Positions 1 to 15,000 of a stretch of DNA of 64,000 nt are shown in pieces; position 1 is the first letter of the stretch; each line of letters starts with the position of its first letter. The notes beneath the pieces were generated by a model. The model was given only the letters and a program-made list of their open reading frames with translations, did no database searches and was not told the DNA's origin. The translations under genes and the position numbers were made by a program. The DNA comes from Trematomus loennbergii (Eukaryota; Chordata; Actinopteri; Perciformes; Nototheniidae): NCBI GenBank assembly GCA_012861695.1, contig JAAOOA010000270.1, positions 362,501 to 426,500 on the forward strand, read 5' to 3'.

Positions 1-3000
1 TGGGTCAGGACTCTGGCAGCGGCGTTCTGGATTAGTTGCAGTTTTTCTTTAAGGTTTTTTTTTAAGGGTTAATATCAACCACTTATTAAGAAATCTGGAC
101 TTTCACACACATTTCTTTTATCCCTTCCCACATGCAGCAGACGGTTACCTTTGGTGTCGTCCTTCAGCACCACGTCAGAGATCTCGAACAGTTTGAGGGG
201 GAGGGGCATCTTCCTGTTGGCAGCGAGGGTCTTCAGCAGGCCGGGCAGCAGGGTGGTGCGCGCCACCTGGTGGACAGAAACGGAGGTCAAGGCAAGTTTA
301 TTTACTTCTCTCATGAATCCACAGAGCTGCATCTCTCAGAGGACGGGAGAGCCCCCTTCTGGAGGAACTACAACCTATCACTTTTAAAACATCTGTGCAT
401 TAATTTTTATCTGAATCCATTAATACTTTTTTCCTGACTTTCCTTATTCTTAAATCATTCTTTGTTGTATGACTTTTGCTGCAGGTATTATCCTATGCAA
501 CAATGTATAATTTACTAAATCGATGATTATAGTTGTTATTTAATGGAGAAGAGGCGACATACTTTATGAATCCCATAGGGGAACATTAAGTTTCACACTG
601 TTGTACTACTACTGATTTTATTTGTATACATTCTGACTTTTAGTACCTCACTGTCCTCATTTCTAAAATCATCTTATGACATTTGTACTGCAAAATTAAC
701 CTATGCAACAATGTATATTAGAAAAATACACTTTTTTTTTTTACATGATTATTACAGAAATAGAGATATCATTTATGAATCTGATTCTGGGGAAATGTGG
801 GTTATAAATACACACATGCACAAACAGGACCTAAACACAGCTACTAAATTTAAAATATGAAATTGTGACCGTATGTAGGACCCGTTATAGTCGCCGACAC
901 ACCGGGGACACATAGTTATGTAGAAAAGACATCAAAAAGTGCATTTTGCATGATAGGTCCCCTTTAAAATGGGACAGTATGCAAATCTCTATGTTCTGTT
1001 CTTCATTACCTGGAACTCCGCCGTCTTGGGGTTGGCGATGTGAACCGCTCTCGTCTCGGAGATTTTCTTCCCAAGCTTGTCTGATATATCTTCTGTGGAG
1101 CACTGCAGGAGGAGAGGAGGACGGATCCTTATAATGATCAAACTCTTTGGCGTGCTACTGTTACAAACCCTTTCACGCATAGAGGTCACTACAGTGGACA
1201 GCTATTCAAAAGGTGTTTTCTTGTATATGCATGTTTTTTTTGCATAGTTGCACCATCAGCCACTACATAGGACCATATTGCATCATCCCATACACTGCTA
1301 CTCATGGGAAGTCAGTGCAAGTGCATGATACATGTCTCTAAACCAAGATGGACGACAGAAAGCCACATGGACCAAGTCATCCATCGATATCTTGCCAATC
1401 CTTTCATGGAAAGCGCTCCCTGCAGATATAAAACATTTGGTGACATCAAGTAACAACTAAGGAATCATATAATTCATAAATTGTCAAAGTATTGATTTTA
1501 TGTTTGCAGGAAATCATGATTATTCGCCTGTCCACTACAGTGGACGTCATCCATCAGTGGCTATATTTCAACTAAACTTCATACTGTTACTGCTACTGTT
1601 CTTCTTGAAAATACTTCATCTGCAATATCTTTTTGGGCCTTAATATATATACTTAAGTTATTATAATGTAATTTTAAGTTTGCAAATCTTTATTTAGCAT
1701 TTTTTCCAAATGTATAAGTTTTCAGTTTTAACGCATACTGTCTACCTGAGTGGACATATAAACATTTTTTTCCTACATTTGAAAAACTAAAGTTAAAATC
1801 TTGATTTCCATGCCCCAAGAGCAATAAAAACACTTGGTAAAAGAATCCTGAGTGAGGCTTTCATAATTCATGCATGAAAGGGACAAGTGGAGGAGAAGAG
1901 TCATAAAGTTATCAAGGTGGCTTATTAATGCCTGGTGTGGTTTCTGTTTCCACTCAATATCACCATGGATTGATTGACGCGTGCGATCTCTCTAATTACC
2001 ACCACGACATTCTTGTTATGAATAAGCACAGAATAGACCCAAATATGTATATGTTTCATTTTAATTCATTTCTTATTTTAAAGTTACTTAACAGTATATT
2101 ATATTTTTATCATCTTTCATTTTATTCATCTCTAATCTGTGTTTTCATTCTTACCCTGTTGCCGTTTGAACAACTGAATTCCCCCACGACGTTAATAAAG
2201 GTCCATCTTATCTTATCATTAGATGTTAGACGCTTTTATCCAAAGCAACTTACATACATTCAATACTGTGTGCAATCTCCACAGAAGCAATTTGGGGAGA
2301 AGTGACAACGACAAGCTGAATGCAGTCTAACTTGCTCTCCCGTGACCTGAAGATAAACACACTACGCCACTGAGCCACACCCTCCCCTTAATACCATTTA
2401 TTAAAACCCAAAAACAGCGTGTGTTTGCAACTCGGTCGAAAACTGTTTGCTCACACAGCCTAGAGGTCACTTAAATACCCTTATGTGCCAATTGCGCCAT
2501 CTAGTGCTCAAAACATCCTTTCAATAGTGTTTCATTGTCAAAGTTCATAGATTTTGTTTATCTTCACGGTCTACTGTATATATTCTTCTTGTGTTGTTAT
2601 TGTTGTTTCTTGTATTGTTCTTTATTCCATTTGTTTGGTGTTGAAATATTACATTTTTGACACGTTCATCTGGCTGGCAGAGAACTCACCGATACACAGC
2701 TTCTCTTTGGATAACTAACATTTCACATTTATATTTAATTTAACACACTTCATGTAAATAATGACCTGCTTTAAATTGTGTCTAAAGCCCTTCAATAGTG
2801 TTTATTGTCAAAGTGTATAGATTTGTTTTATCTTCACGGTCTACTGTATATTTCCTACTTTTTAATGCCGTTTTAATTCTATTTTGAGATGTGTAAATTC
2901 TAGTATTGTTTATGACTACTCTTTAAATGTGTAACGCCTTGTTCTATGCAGCTGAAACGCAAACATTTCCCGATAAGTACGTCTTATCTTATCTTAAAAC

Positions 3001-6000
3001 AAACATAAAAACATGCAAATGGGCACAGCAGCAGTTGTACAGACAGATTAACCCATAGTTTGCCACCTTTAGCTTCTGGCATCTGGTTATTTCATCAATT
3101 ATTTATCTCTATAACGATGTGTTTATTGTTCTTACCAGGGCGAAGTTGAGAGCCTCAGTGAAGCCAGCCGCTGCCAGGTCCTGTCTCAACAGCTCCGTCA
3201 GTTTATTCAGAGGGAACTGTGAACATATAGAGCAAATACATAAGAAAACACACCATGTTGAATGAGAAACAACAATATTATGGGCTGGGTGAAACGCTTT
3301 GATTTAGATTATTCTCAGGGGGTCTAAGGGGACCCAGGTGTGTCTACAGTGGGAGTGCCACATTATTGTTTGATAACTTTTTTTGAAGGTTTTGTTAATT
3401 GTCATTTAGTTTTTTACTGGATTTTTATTTTATTTAGAAATTCCACATTGTCTGACAGTGAAAATGGTATTCGGAAATGTATTATCATTTAGTTTGACTC
3501 GTATCCAATATAAATAAAATAAATGTTTCTCTGAAATACAGACGATTTTGTTTAATTATCTATCTTCTTATTTAAAGTGGACCTATCATGCTATATTAAA
3601 TATATAGTGTAGGACCATACCTATATAAGGCATATTTATACTTTTTTTTTTTTTCAAATACCAAACAGATCATGCATTTTAGCCATGCCTCATTTTGCTC
3701 AATTTGACATTTTCTAGCTCTGTTTTTGCAAGGGCTGATTCTGTGAGAACAGCACCATCTACAGGCCTGGCATATGTACTACAGCGTCTCCAGCGCTTTC
3801 GAACGGCAATGGCCGTGGCTGTCTCCTCCTGATTGGTGGAGTTGGCCCAATAGCCGTAGCGCCACCGTCCTGACGTCAGGACAGTGTTCAAATCTGGATC
3901 AGTTTTTATCAGATCCGTTGCAGCCCCTTTTTTAGAGATTTGGGTATGGAGGAAAATAGAGAGGGTTGTGTTTTCTGACACTTGGTGAGTTCCCTGGAAC
4001 ACCGGGGACACATATTCATGTAGAAAAGACGTACACAAGTGCATTTTGCATGATAGGTCCCCTTTAATTTGTTGGTCCTCTATACATGTATTTTCCACTT
4101 TTATTGCCAGAAAGGTTATTTTATTTTGAAGTCTACTCCCTTTTTGTATCCAAATGTAATAAACAAATGCATCTTATGTCATACACACTCACTCCCTGAA
4201 ACACTAACGAAACAATTCACATTTGTACTCATTGTTTTGTTAGTCGTTTACACATCCCACCATGGATGTTTAATAAGAACTGGATACAGCGTGGGAGGCG
4301 GGGTCTCGTTCTTTCCTATGAGAGCTGCTCATTGGCTCATGAAGACAAAATGGCCCAACTTTTGAGAGAGCGAAACGTCACAGATTACCCATCATGCCTG
4401 GCTGTCAGAGCAGAAGAACCCGTATGTGCGCTCACAGAGCATGCGCCCCTTAAGCCCCGCCCCCCGAGCTCCCACTCTCGGCTCAGTAGAATGAATGGAG
4501 AGAGAAAATAAATCTAGATTCGGCTTTTAGTGCATTTTACAACTTTAAGGACAGACTGATTCTAATAAGGGCTATACAATAGTTCATACAGGGTAGTTTA
4601 TTTCGATTAAAAAAAATATCCGCTGATTTACAGACGTCTCTTTCCCCATGTTAGTCAATGGGGGAAAGTCTTTCTGGGCCCAGTGACGTCACGGACTGAT
4701 ACGGACATTGCAGTACCGCCGTTTGGCCACTAGAATATTTCATCAGAGTCCGGCGCACTTCCTGGGGGCTTGCAAAGAGCCACAATATATTGACTATTTT
4801 TGTTATAGTCGCCCACCCCTTCCCGTTATTTTATATAAAAATAGGATGAGAAATGAAACCGTCTCGTTATCTGAACATGGACTTGTAGGAATTATTTTTG
4901 TATTAGTTTTACTTTATTATCACATATGTATGTATATATAGAATTTAGTTTTGGTTATCTGTGTGAGTATTTAATTACGGAATTATCTTTTTTTTTTATC
5001 CTGCAACTGGATGACTAACGGGAGGGCTACCTCTGTATAAACTGCTCTCTGCCCTCCCGCTTCTACTCATGTTGTTTGTTTCTCGATGTGATCTAATTAT
5101 TGAAATAGTAGAATAAATTATAATAGGAAAAACCCAGGCACCTGATTGGAAACACTAACAAAACAATTCATATTGTACTCATTGTTTTAAAAGTCATTTA
5201 CTACATCCCACGTAGAAAAAGCTGCAATACATCCAGTATTTTTTATTTAAAATCGCCCACACCTTCCCATTAAACATGCAGAGGAATCCCATCTACAATC
5301 AGAGACCAGACTGCTTTATTTGATTTAAATCCCAATTCAAAACCTGGTTAGTGAGGAATCAGCTCTGCCAACACTGACACAATCTTCTGCTCCTTACGAC
5401 CCACTGTCTGACTTACAAAATCTGTCCAGGGACTACAGATGAAAAATAGCCTCTTGGTTAACTCTGAGACATTTACAGAAATGTTGATTAATGTGCACTG
5501 TCCCTGTGAAATAAATAAATAAGTAAATCGCAGGCACCTGATTGGCCACGGTGTATGTGCGTGGCGTGGTGTAGGGGATGTTGTTGAAGCCGTATGCCAT
5601 GGCGGCGTCCTCCATGATGTCACAGGCGTGAATCACGTCGGAGCGCGTGGGCGGGATCTCGACCTCGATCTCGTCGCCGACCCCGTGACCTCGGAGCGGA
5701 GACACATCTTCGTCAGCAGCCGAGCGATCGTCTCCGTGGACTCGCTGTCCGGAGAGAACAGACCATTGTTAATACAAAAATAATAGAGGACAAGCAGCTG
5801 GACGTTTGTAGACTGTGTGTAGTTTTTAAGTACATTTACCAAAGTACTGTACTTAAGGTAATGGTTTAGAGAACGTGTAACTTACCTGAGTATTTAAATG
5901 TAATGGAAAAAAAGCCAACAATTCAATACTTAAACCCGAGAAAAAAATACTTTAATATGACGATATCTTAAAAAGGACATTACAGATCAATCTTTTTAAT

Positions 6001-9000
6001 CGGGCTGTGAGTTTAGAGTCATGTTAGAGACTTGGATTTAAAGATTTTGTTTTTTACCAATTTTGCTAAATTGTTTCTTAAAAACTTATTTTGTATTATC
6101 CCTATACATTTATTTTTATACCTATTATTGCAACTTATTTTCTTAGCTTGTTTATGTTCGCTTCACCAGACCAAAGCTAATTACCTGTATGTGTCAAACG
6201 TACCTGTCAATAAACTTGATTCTGATCTAATATTTTATTTTAGCCATGGTATTTATTTTAATTTTTAACAATTTATGATTTTATTGTTTTATTCACTCCT
6301 GCAAATTGTACAGGGTTTCCCACACATAGACTTTACTTGGACGGGCCGCCCAGGTATATTAACGTCCGCCGAAGTATATAGCGTGCCCCACTAGCACCCC
6401 CCACAGTCTGTTGTCCAGTGGCGAGCCGTCAGGGCCCTCTAGGCCCTCTGTGAGGGCCTAAGATATTCTAAAAAATAATATTTAAAAAATATATTTTTTT
6501 TTAAATATTATTTTTGTTATATTTTTCATTAGTTTTACCAAAAAAAAACTTGATTTAATTGTATTTAAAATAACATTTCCAAAGAAATAAATCCTTCGAA
6601 TCTGTCTGTTCAGTCTCTGTTGAATGTGAAGGGTTACATGAAAGAAGCTCGTCTGGCCCTCTCTGCGATTCACAGAGGGCCCGCTATAGTAACTGAACGA
6701 GAGAGTAATGTCAAATGACAGTACAATTGACCAATCATATCTTCCCTCTAAATGGGTGGGTTTTGTTATCGCGGACTTTATGACAAGTTCCGCCCGCTGT
6801 GAAACTTTTCTTGTTTCCATAGCAACAACAACTTCCTGTCAACAGCGTGAACTCTCCTTCAAAATAAAAGCATGCCAAATTACACTTAAGACATACAACT
6901 GCAACGAAAGTAAGAAACACAATGCAATATCATTTTCAATGTCAAAGAACACAAATTGGGTTCACAGGTGTTGTTTTGTGTGGTAGAGGGTCGCTGTCAT
7001 TGATGCGTTTTGCACCCTGGGCCGTTGTTTTGATATTCCGCTGAAGTATACGCTGTGACGTAATAACTCTTTTTTTTTTTTCGAGGGAATTGGTGGGGGT
7101 CAGAGGGCCTAGGTATAAAGCTCACGGCTCGCCACTGATGTTGTCATATACTCACTGTACTCGGTTGGTTGTTTTTCGTATATTAATATAACGTGTAAAT
7201 ATATATCTTAATTTTTATTTTTATTACATTTTGATAATCACTTTATTTTTGATTTGATTCTTCTTTCCATACATTATGTTTGCCCGCTGTACACCAAATA
7301 ATTCCTTGTACGTGTAACTAACCTACTTGGCAATAAACCTGATTCTGATCTGTAATCTGTTTCAGAGAGGTGTGAATTAACAATGTCCTTTTTAAGATGC
7401 ATTTAAAATATCAATATCAATTTGAACTTTACAAATGAAAGGTTTTGTCTACATGCTGCAGTGTTAGAGAGTGCAGGTGAATCTTAAAGTGAGTTTGCAT
7501 GTTGATGCAAAACAAGCGAAATGAAACGCATCTTAAACATTAACCTGCAGGTGCTTTGCATACATTTGACTTCATCTTGTGACACATTGCAGGTACAAAT
7601 GACTCACTTGATGCCGACTTTCCTGTTGATGAAGTCGCTGGATAGCTTCTCCTTCCTGTAGGCCAACTCCTGAAGAACACACCAGCGATTTAGCAGACAT
7701 TAGAAGAAAGTTATGTCATGTATTTATTGAAATTGAAAGATAATAAAGTGAGTACAGTACTGGGTATTTGCAGGTCTTTCGTCTGGGTACACCACCTCCG
7801 CCTCCTCTACCCTGAAGAGCAGGAAACAGAAGGAAATATCACCTTAACTGTAATATTAAGAAGGTTTTGTCGAGAAATATAGTACGAGGGCGCCAACGTC
7901 ACGTCGATGGCGGCTGTGGCTCAGTGGATAAGAGTGCTGGACTTTGAATCAGGGGATAGCAAGTTCGAGTCCCACTGCAGTCAGCATGTCGTTGTGTCAC
8001 TGGGCAAGACACTTCACCCCAAATTGCTCCTGTGGGGATTGTCCACAGTACTGAATGTATGTTAGACGCTTTGGATAAAAAGCGTCTAACAAATGACATG
8101 TAATAGATGCCTCTCCTGATATAAAAATGTGACCGTTGAGAAATTCAATCCCACGGCAAAACAAAATAAAAACCATCAAAGGACCGGGATAGTGGTGGTC
8201 TAATGGATAGTGAGGTGGGCTGAAGATCGGAAGGTTGTGAGTTCAAATCCCGCCAGGAACACCACCACTAGTGTGCCCTTGAGTAAGGCACTTAGCCCTC
8301 AGTTACTCCAGGGAGAATGTCCCTGTAAGGATAAAGCGTCAGCTAAATGTAATGTCACTTCCGACCATAATAATAATAATAAATGGGATTTTTATAGTGC
8401 TTTCCCTAATGCTCAAAAAACGCTTCAAAAAAATCAGAACAGAAACATTACAAAGAAAACTGTGCAAAATACTGCATTAGAGCGACGCGGAAAACAATAG
8501 TGTCTTCAAGCTGCCGAGTCATAAATTGCACCTCAAACTACACAACAAACAAATCTATCTCTGCCGTCTGAAGATCTATTCGACACCATTTTTATATTTT
8601 TAGAGTAATTATACAGTTATTTGAAGAACAGAAATGTTGATTTCTGGCATCACTTTAACATTTTAGGGGTAAATCTGCATTTTTGTATGAGGGCGCACGC
8701 CGATAGTAAGAGTTAACCAGTTTAGACAAGACTATGATATTCATTCATTTAGTTATTTAAAGGGGACCTATCATGCAAAATGCACTTTTTGATGTCTTGT
8801 ATACATCAACGTGTGTCGGGGAACTCACGCAGCGTCAGAAAATAAAACCCTCTCTCTTTTCCTCCGTACCCAAATCTCTAAAAACGGGGCTACAACGGAG
8901 CTGATCCAGATTTGCGTCCGATATGACGTAATATCTGAAATGTGGACCCACGGCCCTATCAGAAACGTTGCTATCAGAAACAATGCCCGACTGTTTTGGA

Positions 9001-12000
9001 CGTAATATGGTCGGTGTTTACATTAGCATCGCTAACACTCAGAGCTAACCTGTACTGGAGAGCATGTGTGTGAAGAAGCAGGAAATAAAAAGGAACTCAC
9101 CTTGTGGTATAACCGGCAAGAGAGAAAGCCTTTGAGCTCCATACTGTTTCAGAAACAATCCTTGATAATCCATGATATGGAGTTTCATCACGGCAGTATT
9201 TAGTTTAGACAGTAGCTGCCGGGTCCCGCATGAGCTCAGACCCCTCCTTTTTTATTTGTTATCAATTTTCTTTTGCATGATAGGTCCCCTTTAAGACTTA
9301 CGTGAAAGGCTGTGAACAATACTCGCTGAACATGGTCACCATCATGTCCAACACGATCTTAGCCTGGATAGAAAACAGGAGAATAAGTTTTAAACATTTA
9401 AACGTGAACTGAAACTCATATTGAAGTGATTTCCGTCTCAGTTGTACCTTAGTCAGGTCTGTCGCCGTGCACTCCACAAACACGTTCTTCGTCTTCAGGG
9501 TGATTTTCGAATGGTCACCTGGAAAAACACACAATTATTAATATAAAGAGAGACGATTACAACACGTTTTTTTTGCCAGAGCTGCAACAAGTAGTCTGCT
9601 AATTGATTTACAGATTTTTGGGGATAATTGGCTATTCCTCTGTCACATTTCATGCTAGGAAAAGGCTAAAAGTTTAGTTTTCAGTCTCTCAAAATATGGA
9701 TATTTGCTGCTTTTTGTGATTTATACAATACCAATATGAATATCTTTGGGTTTTTAGATGGACAAAAAAAGACATTTAAAGAAATCAATTTGGATTTAAA
9801 GAAAGTTGGACATTTTTCACTTTAAATTAAAAGAAATAAATAATTAGGCAGGTTAATCAATGATGAAAACAATCGTTGGTTTGATTCCCTAATAAAAAAA
9901 CATTTCATTACATAGGAATTAATACGTTTATATACATTTTTAGTCCTAAAATGTTCACACACACACACTCATGATTTCCAAATGTTATTATCATTGTTTA
10001 TTATATTTATTAAGGATGCTCCGATCGATCAGCCGCCGATCGATATCGGCCGATACTCACTCTCTGCCAATCGATTGGATGCCGATCGCGAGAGCCGATC
10101 GCATGACGTAAAATACATGACACTTTTCTCTGTGCAAAACAAGCTCGCCAAAATGGCTTCACCAGTCTGGCAGTATTTTAAGGTGTCCGAAAAAGACAAT
10201 AAAATAGCGGTGCAACGTGTGTGAAGCAGAAATCCTGCAGCTCCACCCGCTGTGACGGACCGGTGAGCGGAGCAGAACACACAAAGAGTTAGACCTAACA
10301 CACTTAGCTATTTTATCTATATCTGGAACAAGCTAAACTAGTTATAAATATATTTATTCTTCACTGTCGGGTCACTCATTACTGGATCAGTGAGCTGCAT
10401 GAGATACTGACGGGCTGTCAGGAGAGAGGGGGGAGAGAGGAAAAGAGAGCGGTATCGCTCATTTCTCCCGTGTTATTATCCAAAGTTAAAGTGGACCTAT
10501 CATGCTATATTTGAATAATATATAGTGTAGGACCATACCTATATATACTTTTTTTTTTTCAAAATACCAAACAGATCATGCATTTTAGCCATGCCTCATT
10601 TTGCTCAATTTGACATTTTCTAGATCTGTTTTAGCAAGGGCTGATTCAGTGAGAACAGCACCATCTACAGGCCTGGCATATGTACTACAGCGTCTCCAGC
10701 GCTTTCGAACGGCAATGTCCGTGGCTGTCTCCTCCTGATTGGTGGAGTTGGCCCAATAGCCGTAGCGCCACCGTCCTGACGTCAGGACAGTGTTCAAATC
10801 TGGATCAGTTTCTATCAGATCCGTTGCAGCCCCTTTTTAGAGATTTGGGTATGGAGGAAAATAGAGAGGGTTGTGTTTTCTGACACTTGGTGAGTTCCCT
10901 GGAACACCGGGGACACATATTCATGTAGAAAAGACGTACACAAGTGCATTTTGCATGATAGGTCCCCTTTAATGTAAACTTGAATAATGTACTTCATTTG
11001 AATGTAATAATGATGTTGGTTGTTTGTGGAAGCTCCAGTGAATGAACCCCATTAACTGAGTTTTAAACATCACTTTAAATGGAAGATCCCCATAGGCCCG
11101 CCCACTCGATCGGATCGGCCAATACTGATTCCGGCGATCGGCCCCAAAATTGGCGATCGGAGCATCCCTAATATTTATGCATTTATTTAGTTTAAAAAGC
11201 CTCAAACTATGTTATTGTGTTAGCTGTTGAGTCTGATCTCGGATGTTTCTGAGCTCACAATCTTAGAAAAACACTGATAAAGTCTCTTTATTGTATAAAA
11301 AACAGGCAGAAATGAAGGTGGTGCTCACCGTTGATGATGGGGGGCATGGAGAGGACGATACCGTTGCTGTCGTAGATGACGGGGTACAGCGGCTTGTCTT
11401 CGATGATGTGGAGGTAATGTCTCAGGTGGCTGTCTGTCTGCAGGAGTCAGGAGATAAAAAGGAATTTAAGAACCACTTATAAAGACAAACGGCTTTTCTG
11501 ACAAACGTTACTGTCAAGAGAATGTATCCCACGGTCTCATTCAGTTATATTGTCTACTGTACTTTTGACTCTTTAGTAAATACCACCGCGTAACTGTTGG
11601 GAAAATACTGAATGTCCTCTTCCAATATGAGAGTAACATGATAACAAAGGTATCCCAACTGTAGCTGTGTACATGACAGGATGTATGATTACCTAGAAGA
11701 GCATCAGGACTGTTTGAGGCATATGATAGCTATGTGATTAACATGATGATTCAGCCTCTATGGAGATAGACATATGACAAGCATGCTCATTTCTGACGTG
11801 GAGCTAATCTGAAGTAAACATTGAATACTGCTTTCTATTCCTCCATCTTGTGACTGTGTAACTCCCTCTCTTGGATATCAGCATGTGAAGGACACTGTTC
11901 AGGAACTAGTTGATGCTCTGTATGTGAGGACTACTTCCATTCTGGAGAGGATCAGAAATTATTAACATTTTTATGTATTCAGAAAAAGTGAGAATTTTGA

Positions 12001-15000
12001 TAAAAAGTGAGAATTTTAATAAAAATTGAGAATGTTGAGGAAAAAGTGAGAATTTTGAGATTTTGAGAAAAAGTCAGAATTTTAAGAAAAAGTCAGCATT
12101 TTGAGATAAAGTTAGGATTTTGAGATTTTGAGAAAAAAAATCTACATTTTTGAGATTTTGAGGAAAAAGTCAGAATTTTGAGAAAAAGTTTGAGTTTTGA
12201 GAAAAAGTCAGAATTTTTAGATTTTGAGAAAAAAAACCAACATTTTGAGAAAAAGTCAGTATTTTGTACATGACAGGATGATTACCTAGCTGCATATTGT
12301 GACTGTGTAACTCCCTCTCTTGTATAGCAGCATGTGAAGGACACTGTTCAGGAACTAGTTGATGCTCTGTGGGTGTTTCTCAATCGCAAGTACGCTTGCT
12401 TGGTAGCACATGTCTGCCGAGCATCTTGCTTCAGAAGCGAGTCAAGAATACTTCCTGACATTTGGAAAAACGAAGAGTGGAACACGCTAGCAAGTGTGCA
12501 GGTGTGAGTCAGATGAGAGGCCCCGCCTTACATCTTCCGCCACAGAATTGGGGAAATTGGTCCGTGCGCAAAGCATTGTGGGGATTTTAAGACCGCGGAG
12601 TCTACTCATGTGCAGCCTCGATATTTCTCCAAACGGAGTACGCCGGGCTCGGTAGATTTCCAAGTATGCTGGAGATTGGAACAGTACTTCGGCGGCACTC
12701 GATGACGTAGTATGCTTGAAATAGTGGCTCTGCAGCAGCTTTACTCGCGATTGAGAAACACCCTGTATGTGATGACTACTTCCATTCTGGAGAGGATCAG
12801 AAATACATGGATCCTGATGTTGAAGCTCAAGCCGGAGACGAGTGATGTTTTTCTAACAGTAACACTGACCTTGTAGAGGCTCATGAGCTGGGTGGCGGTG
12901 TACTCTTTGGTCTGGTTCAGGGGTTTGAAGCTGATTTCTGCGGGGGGTTTGGCGGTGTACGTGAACGGACCGGAGACGGTGTCCAGGTCGTGAGTCCCGA
13001 TGGCCACCAGGCTCCTCTTCCTGCATCAACGCGTCAGATATTTAATATTTCAACACCAAAACAAATGGAATAAAGAACAATACAAGAAACAACAATAACG
13101 GTGATAGATATCAAAAGATGTTATCCGATTTGTTTTCTTTTTATTGCTTCTGGAAAAAAATATCTATGCCTTTCCATTTTTTATCAACTCACCTGTATTG
13201 TTTTAAATGTCATGTTGTTATGACTGTCTAAATACAGCACTTTGAATGGCATTACCTTAGGATATTAAACCATTAAAATAGCCAAATATTACCCTATTTG
13301 ACTCTAGGAAATATGTTCAAACATGTATAACAACAATTTGATTGAGAACAGATGCTAATACTGTTATTCAAGTTGTTCATAGATACAGAAATGAATACTT
13401 CACCATCTAATTGATGGCGTGATACAAAGTGACTATGAAAACGTGTGCATGTGTGCTTTGTGTAACAGCTGATCTGACCTGCAGATGTTCTGGTGGAGTT
13501 TCTCCTGCAGCTCGATGAAGCTGTCGTAGCGCTCCTGAGTGAAGGTGATGTTCCTCAACACAGCTGCCACAGCATGGGGTCGCACCGCCGCCGTCTGCAC
13601 AGGAAAATATACAGAAATGATAAGTAAATTCAAAGGTTTATTGTCATATGCACAAAGCTACAGTGTAGAAATGGCAATGAAAATCTTCTGACCTGATCTC
13701 CTCCAACAATGCAACATTTATAATAAAATACATTATGAAAAGTAGTGCAAAACGTCTATTTACATGTAAATAGAATATGATATGCACAAGAACAGAATAT
13801 GTATGCATGTACATTAAGACAAAATTAAATACGGTTTATTGCGGTGATAACTATTTATATAAATTAGTCGATCGCAAGATGATGACAGGAATGTTTATCG
13901 GGGCACTTAACAGAGCTAAATACACACATTTATAACATGTTGTTATGTTATTAACCAAACCACTGATAGCTCCAGTGCTCGTGTGTACCGCCCACCTCCT
14001 CTGTGATGATGAGCTTCTGAGGCTCCCCACTGAGCGGGCTAACGCGTCTGTAGCGAGGCGCCTCCAACCTGCAACACAAACACAAACCCTCAAAAAACAG
14101 CCATAACAATGTTTTTTAATGTTGTGTATTTTCTAGTTTCAATGAGTGGAAACTTAAAAGCCAACTTCAGTCCTGATTATAACTATCTAATATCATTTTC
14201 AGAATTTTAAACCTTAAAAATGCAAAACAATGTTTGCATTATGCCATGTTTTTCAAGGAAAATTATATTTTCTGTATACTAAATGCCGTTGCAGCAATTT
14301 TATTTGTATTTCTTTACATTATGGCATACGTTAATGATTAGCATCAAACATGATTTGTTAGATGTCCCTAAATAAGTCCTCCTGTTTTCTGGGAGGACAA
14401 AAATCTCCACTTTCTAAAACAGATAGAAATTATTATACATTTTCCACTTTCAATGCGATCCATTTTTTACCAACTCGAGCCCGTAACTACCAAACTATTG
14501 ATTTATTTTCAGAGTTTTAAAGGAGAGGTGTCATGCTTTTCCGGTTATTACCCGTCCCCTTGTGTGTTATGAAGGTTTGATGCATGTAAACGGTGTGCAG
14601 AGTCAAAACCCTCAAAGTACACCCTGTAGGGAGTAAAACTCTAACACAGAAAATACCTCCCCAAAACGCCTCGTTGGAGATACGTCACTGCCCATTTGAG
14701 TCTTCCATTTCGTTCCGGGTACGGCATGATGTCAAGCCGTACCCGGAACGAAATGGACCAATCCCGAAGAGCCGTTACGTTAAGCCCCCGCTGATTGGTC
14801 CAAATTGACCAATCCACGGACTTCCTCACACACACATCTGTGTGCAGGGAGCAGGCAGCTCAGCTGATTTCTCCTCCCTGGCTGCAGGCTGATAACAGAC
14901 AGTTGGGATCGCGGCAAAATTCTCTCTGCAGACCCATTCTCTCTGCAGACCCATTCTCTCTGCAGACCCATTCTCTCTGCAGACCCATTCTCTCTGCAGA

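Noticed and set aside
3679..4098. 139-codon frame and its relatives at 10585 and 61531
   Set aside because: They recur only inside the TTAA-type MITE, begin and end with it, and have no recognisable domain.
7907..7979. Functional tRNA gene
   Set aside because: A and B boxes are present, but there is no paired acceptor stem and a SINE body and tail follow.
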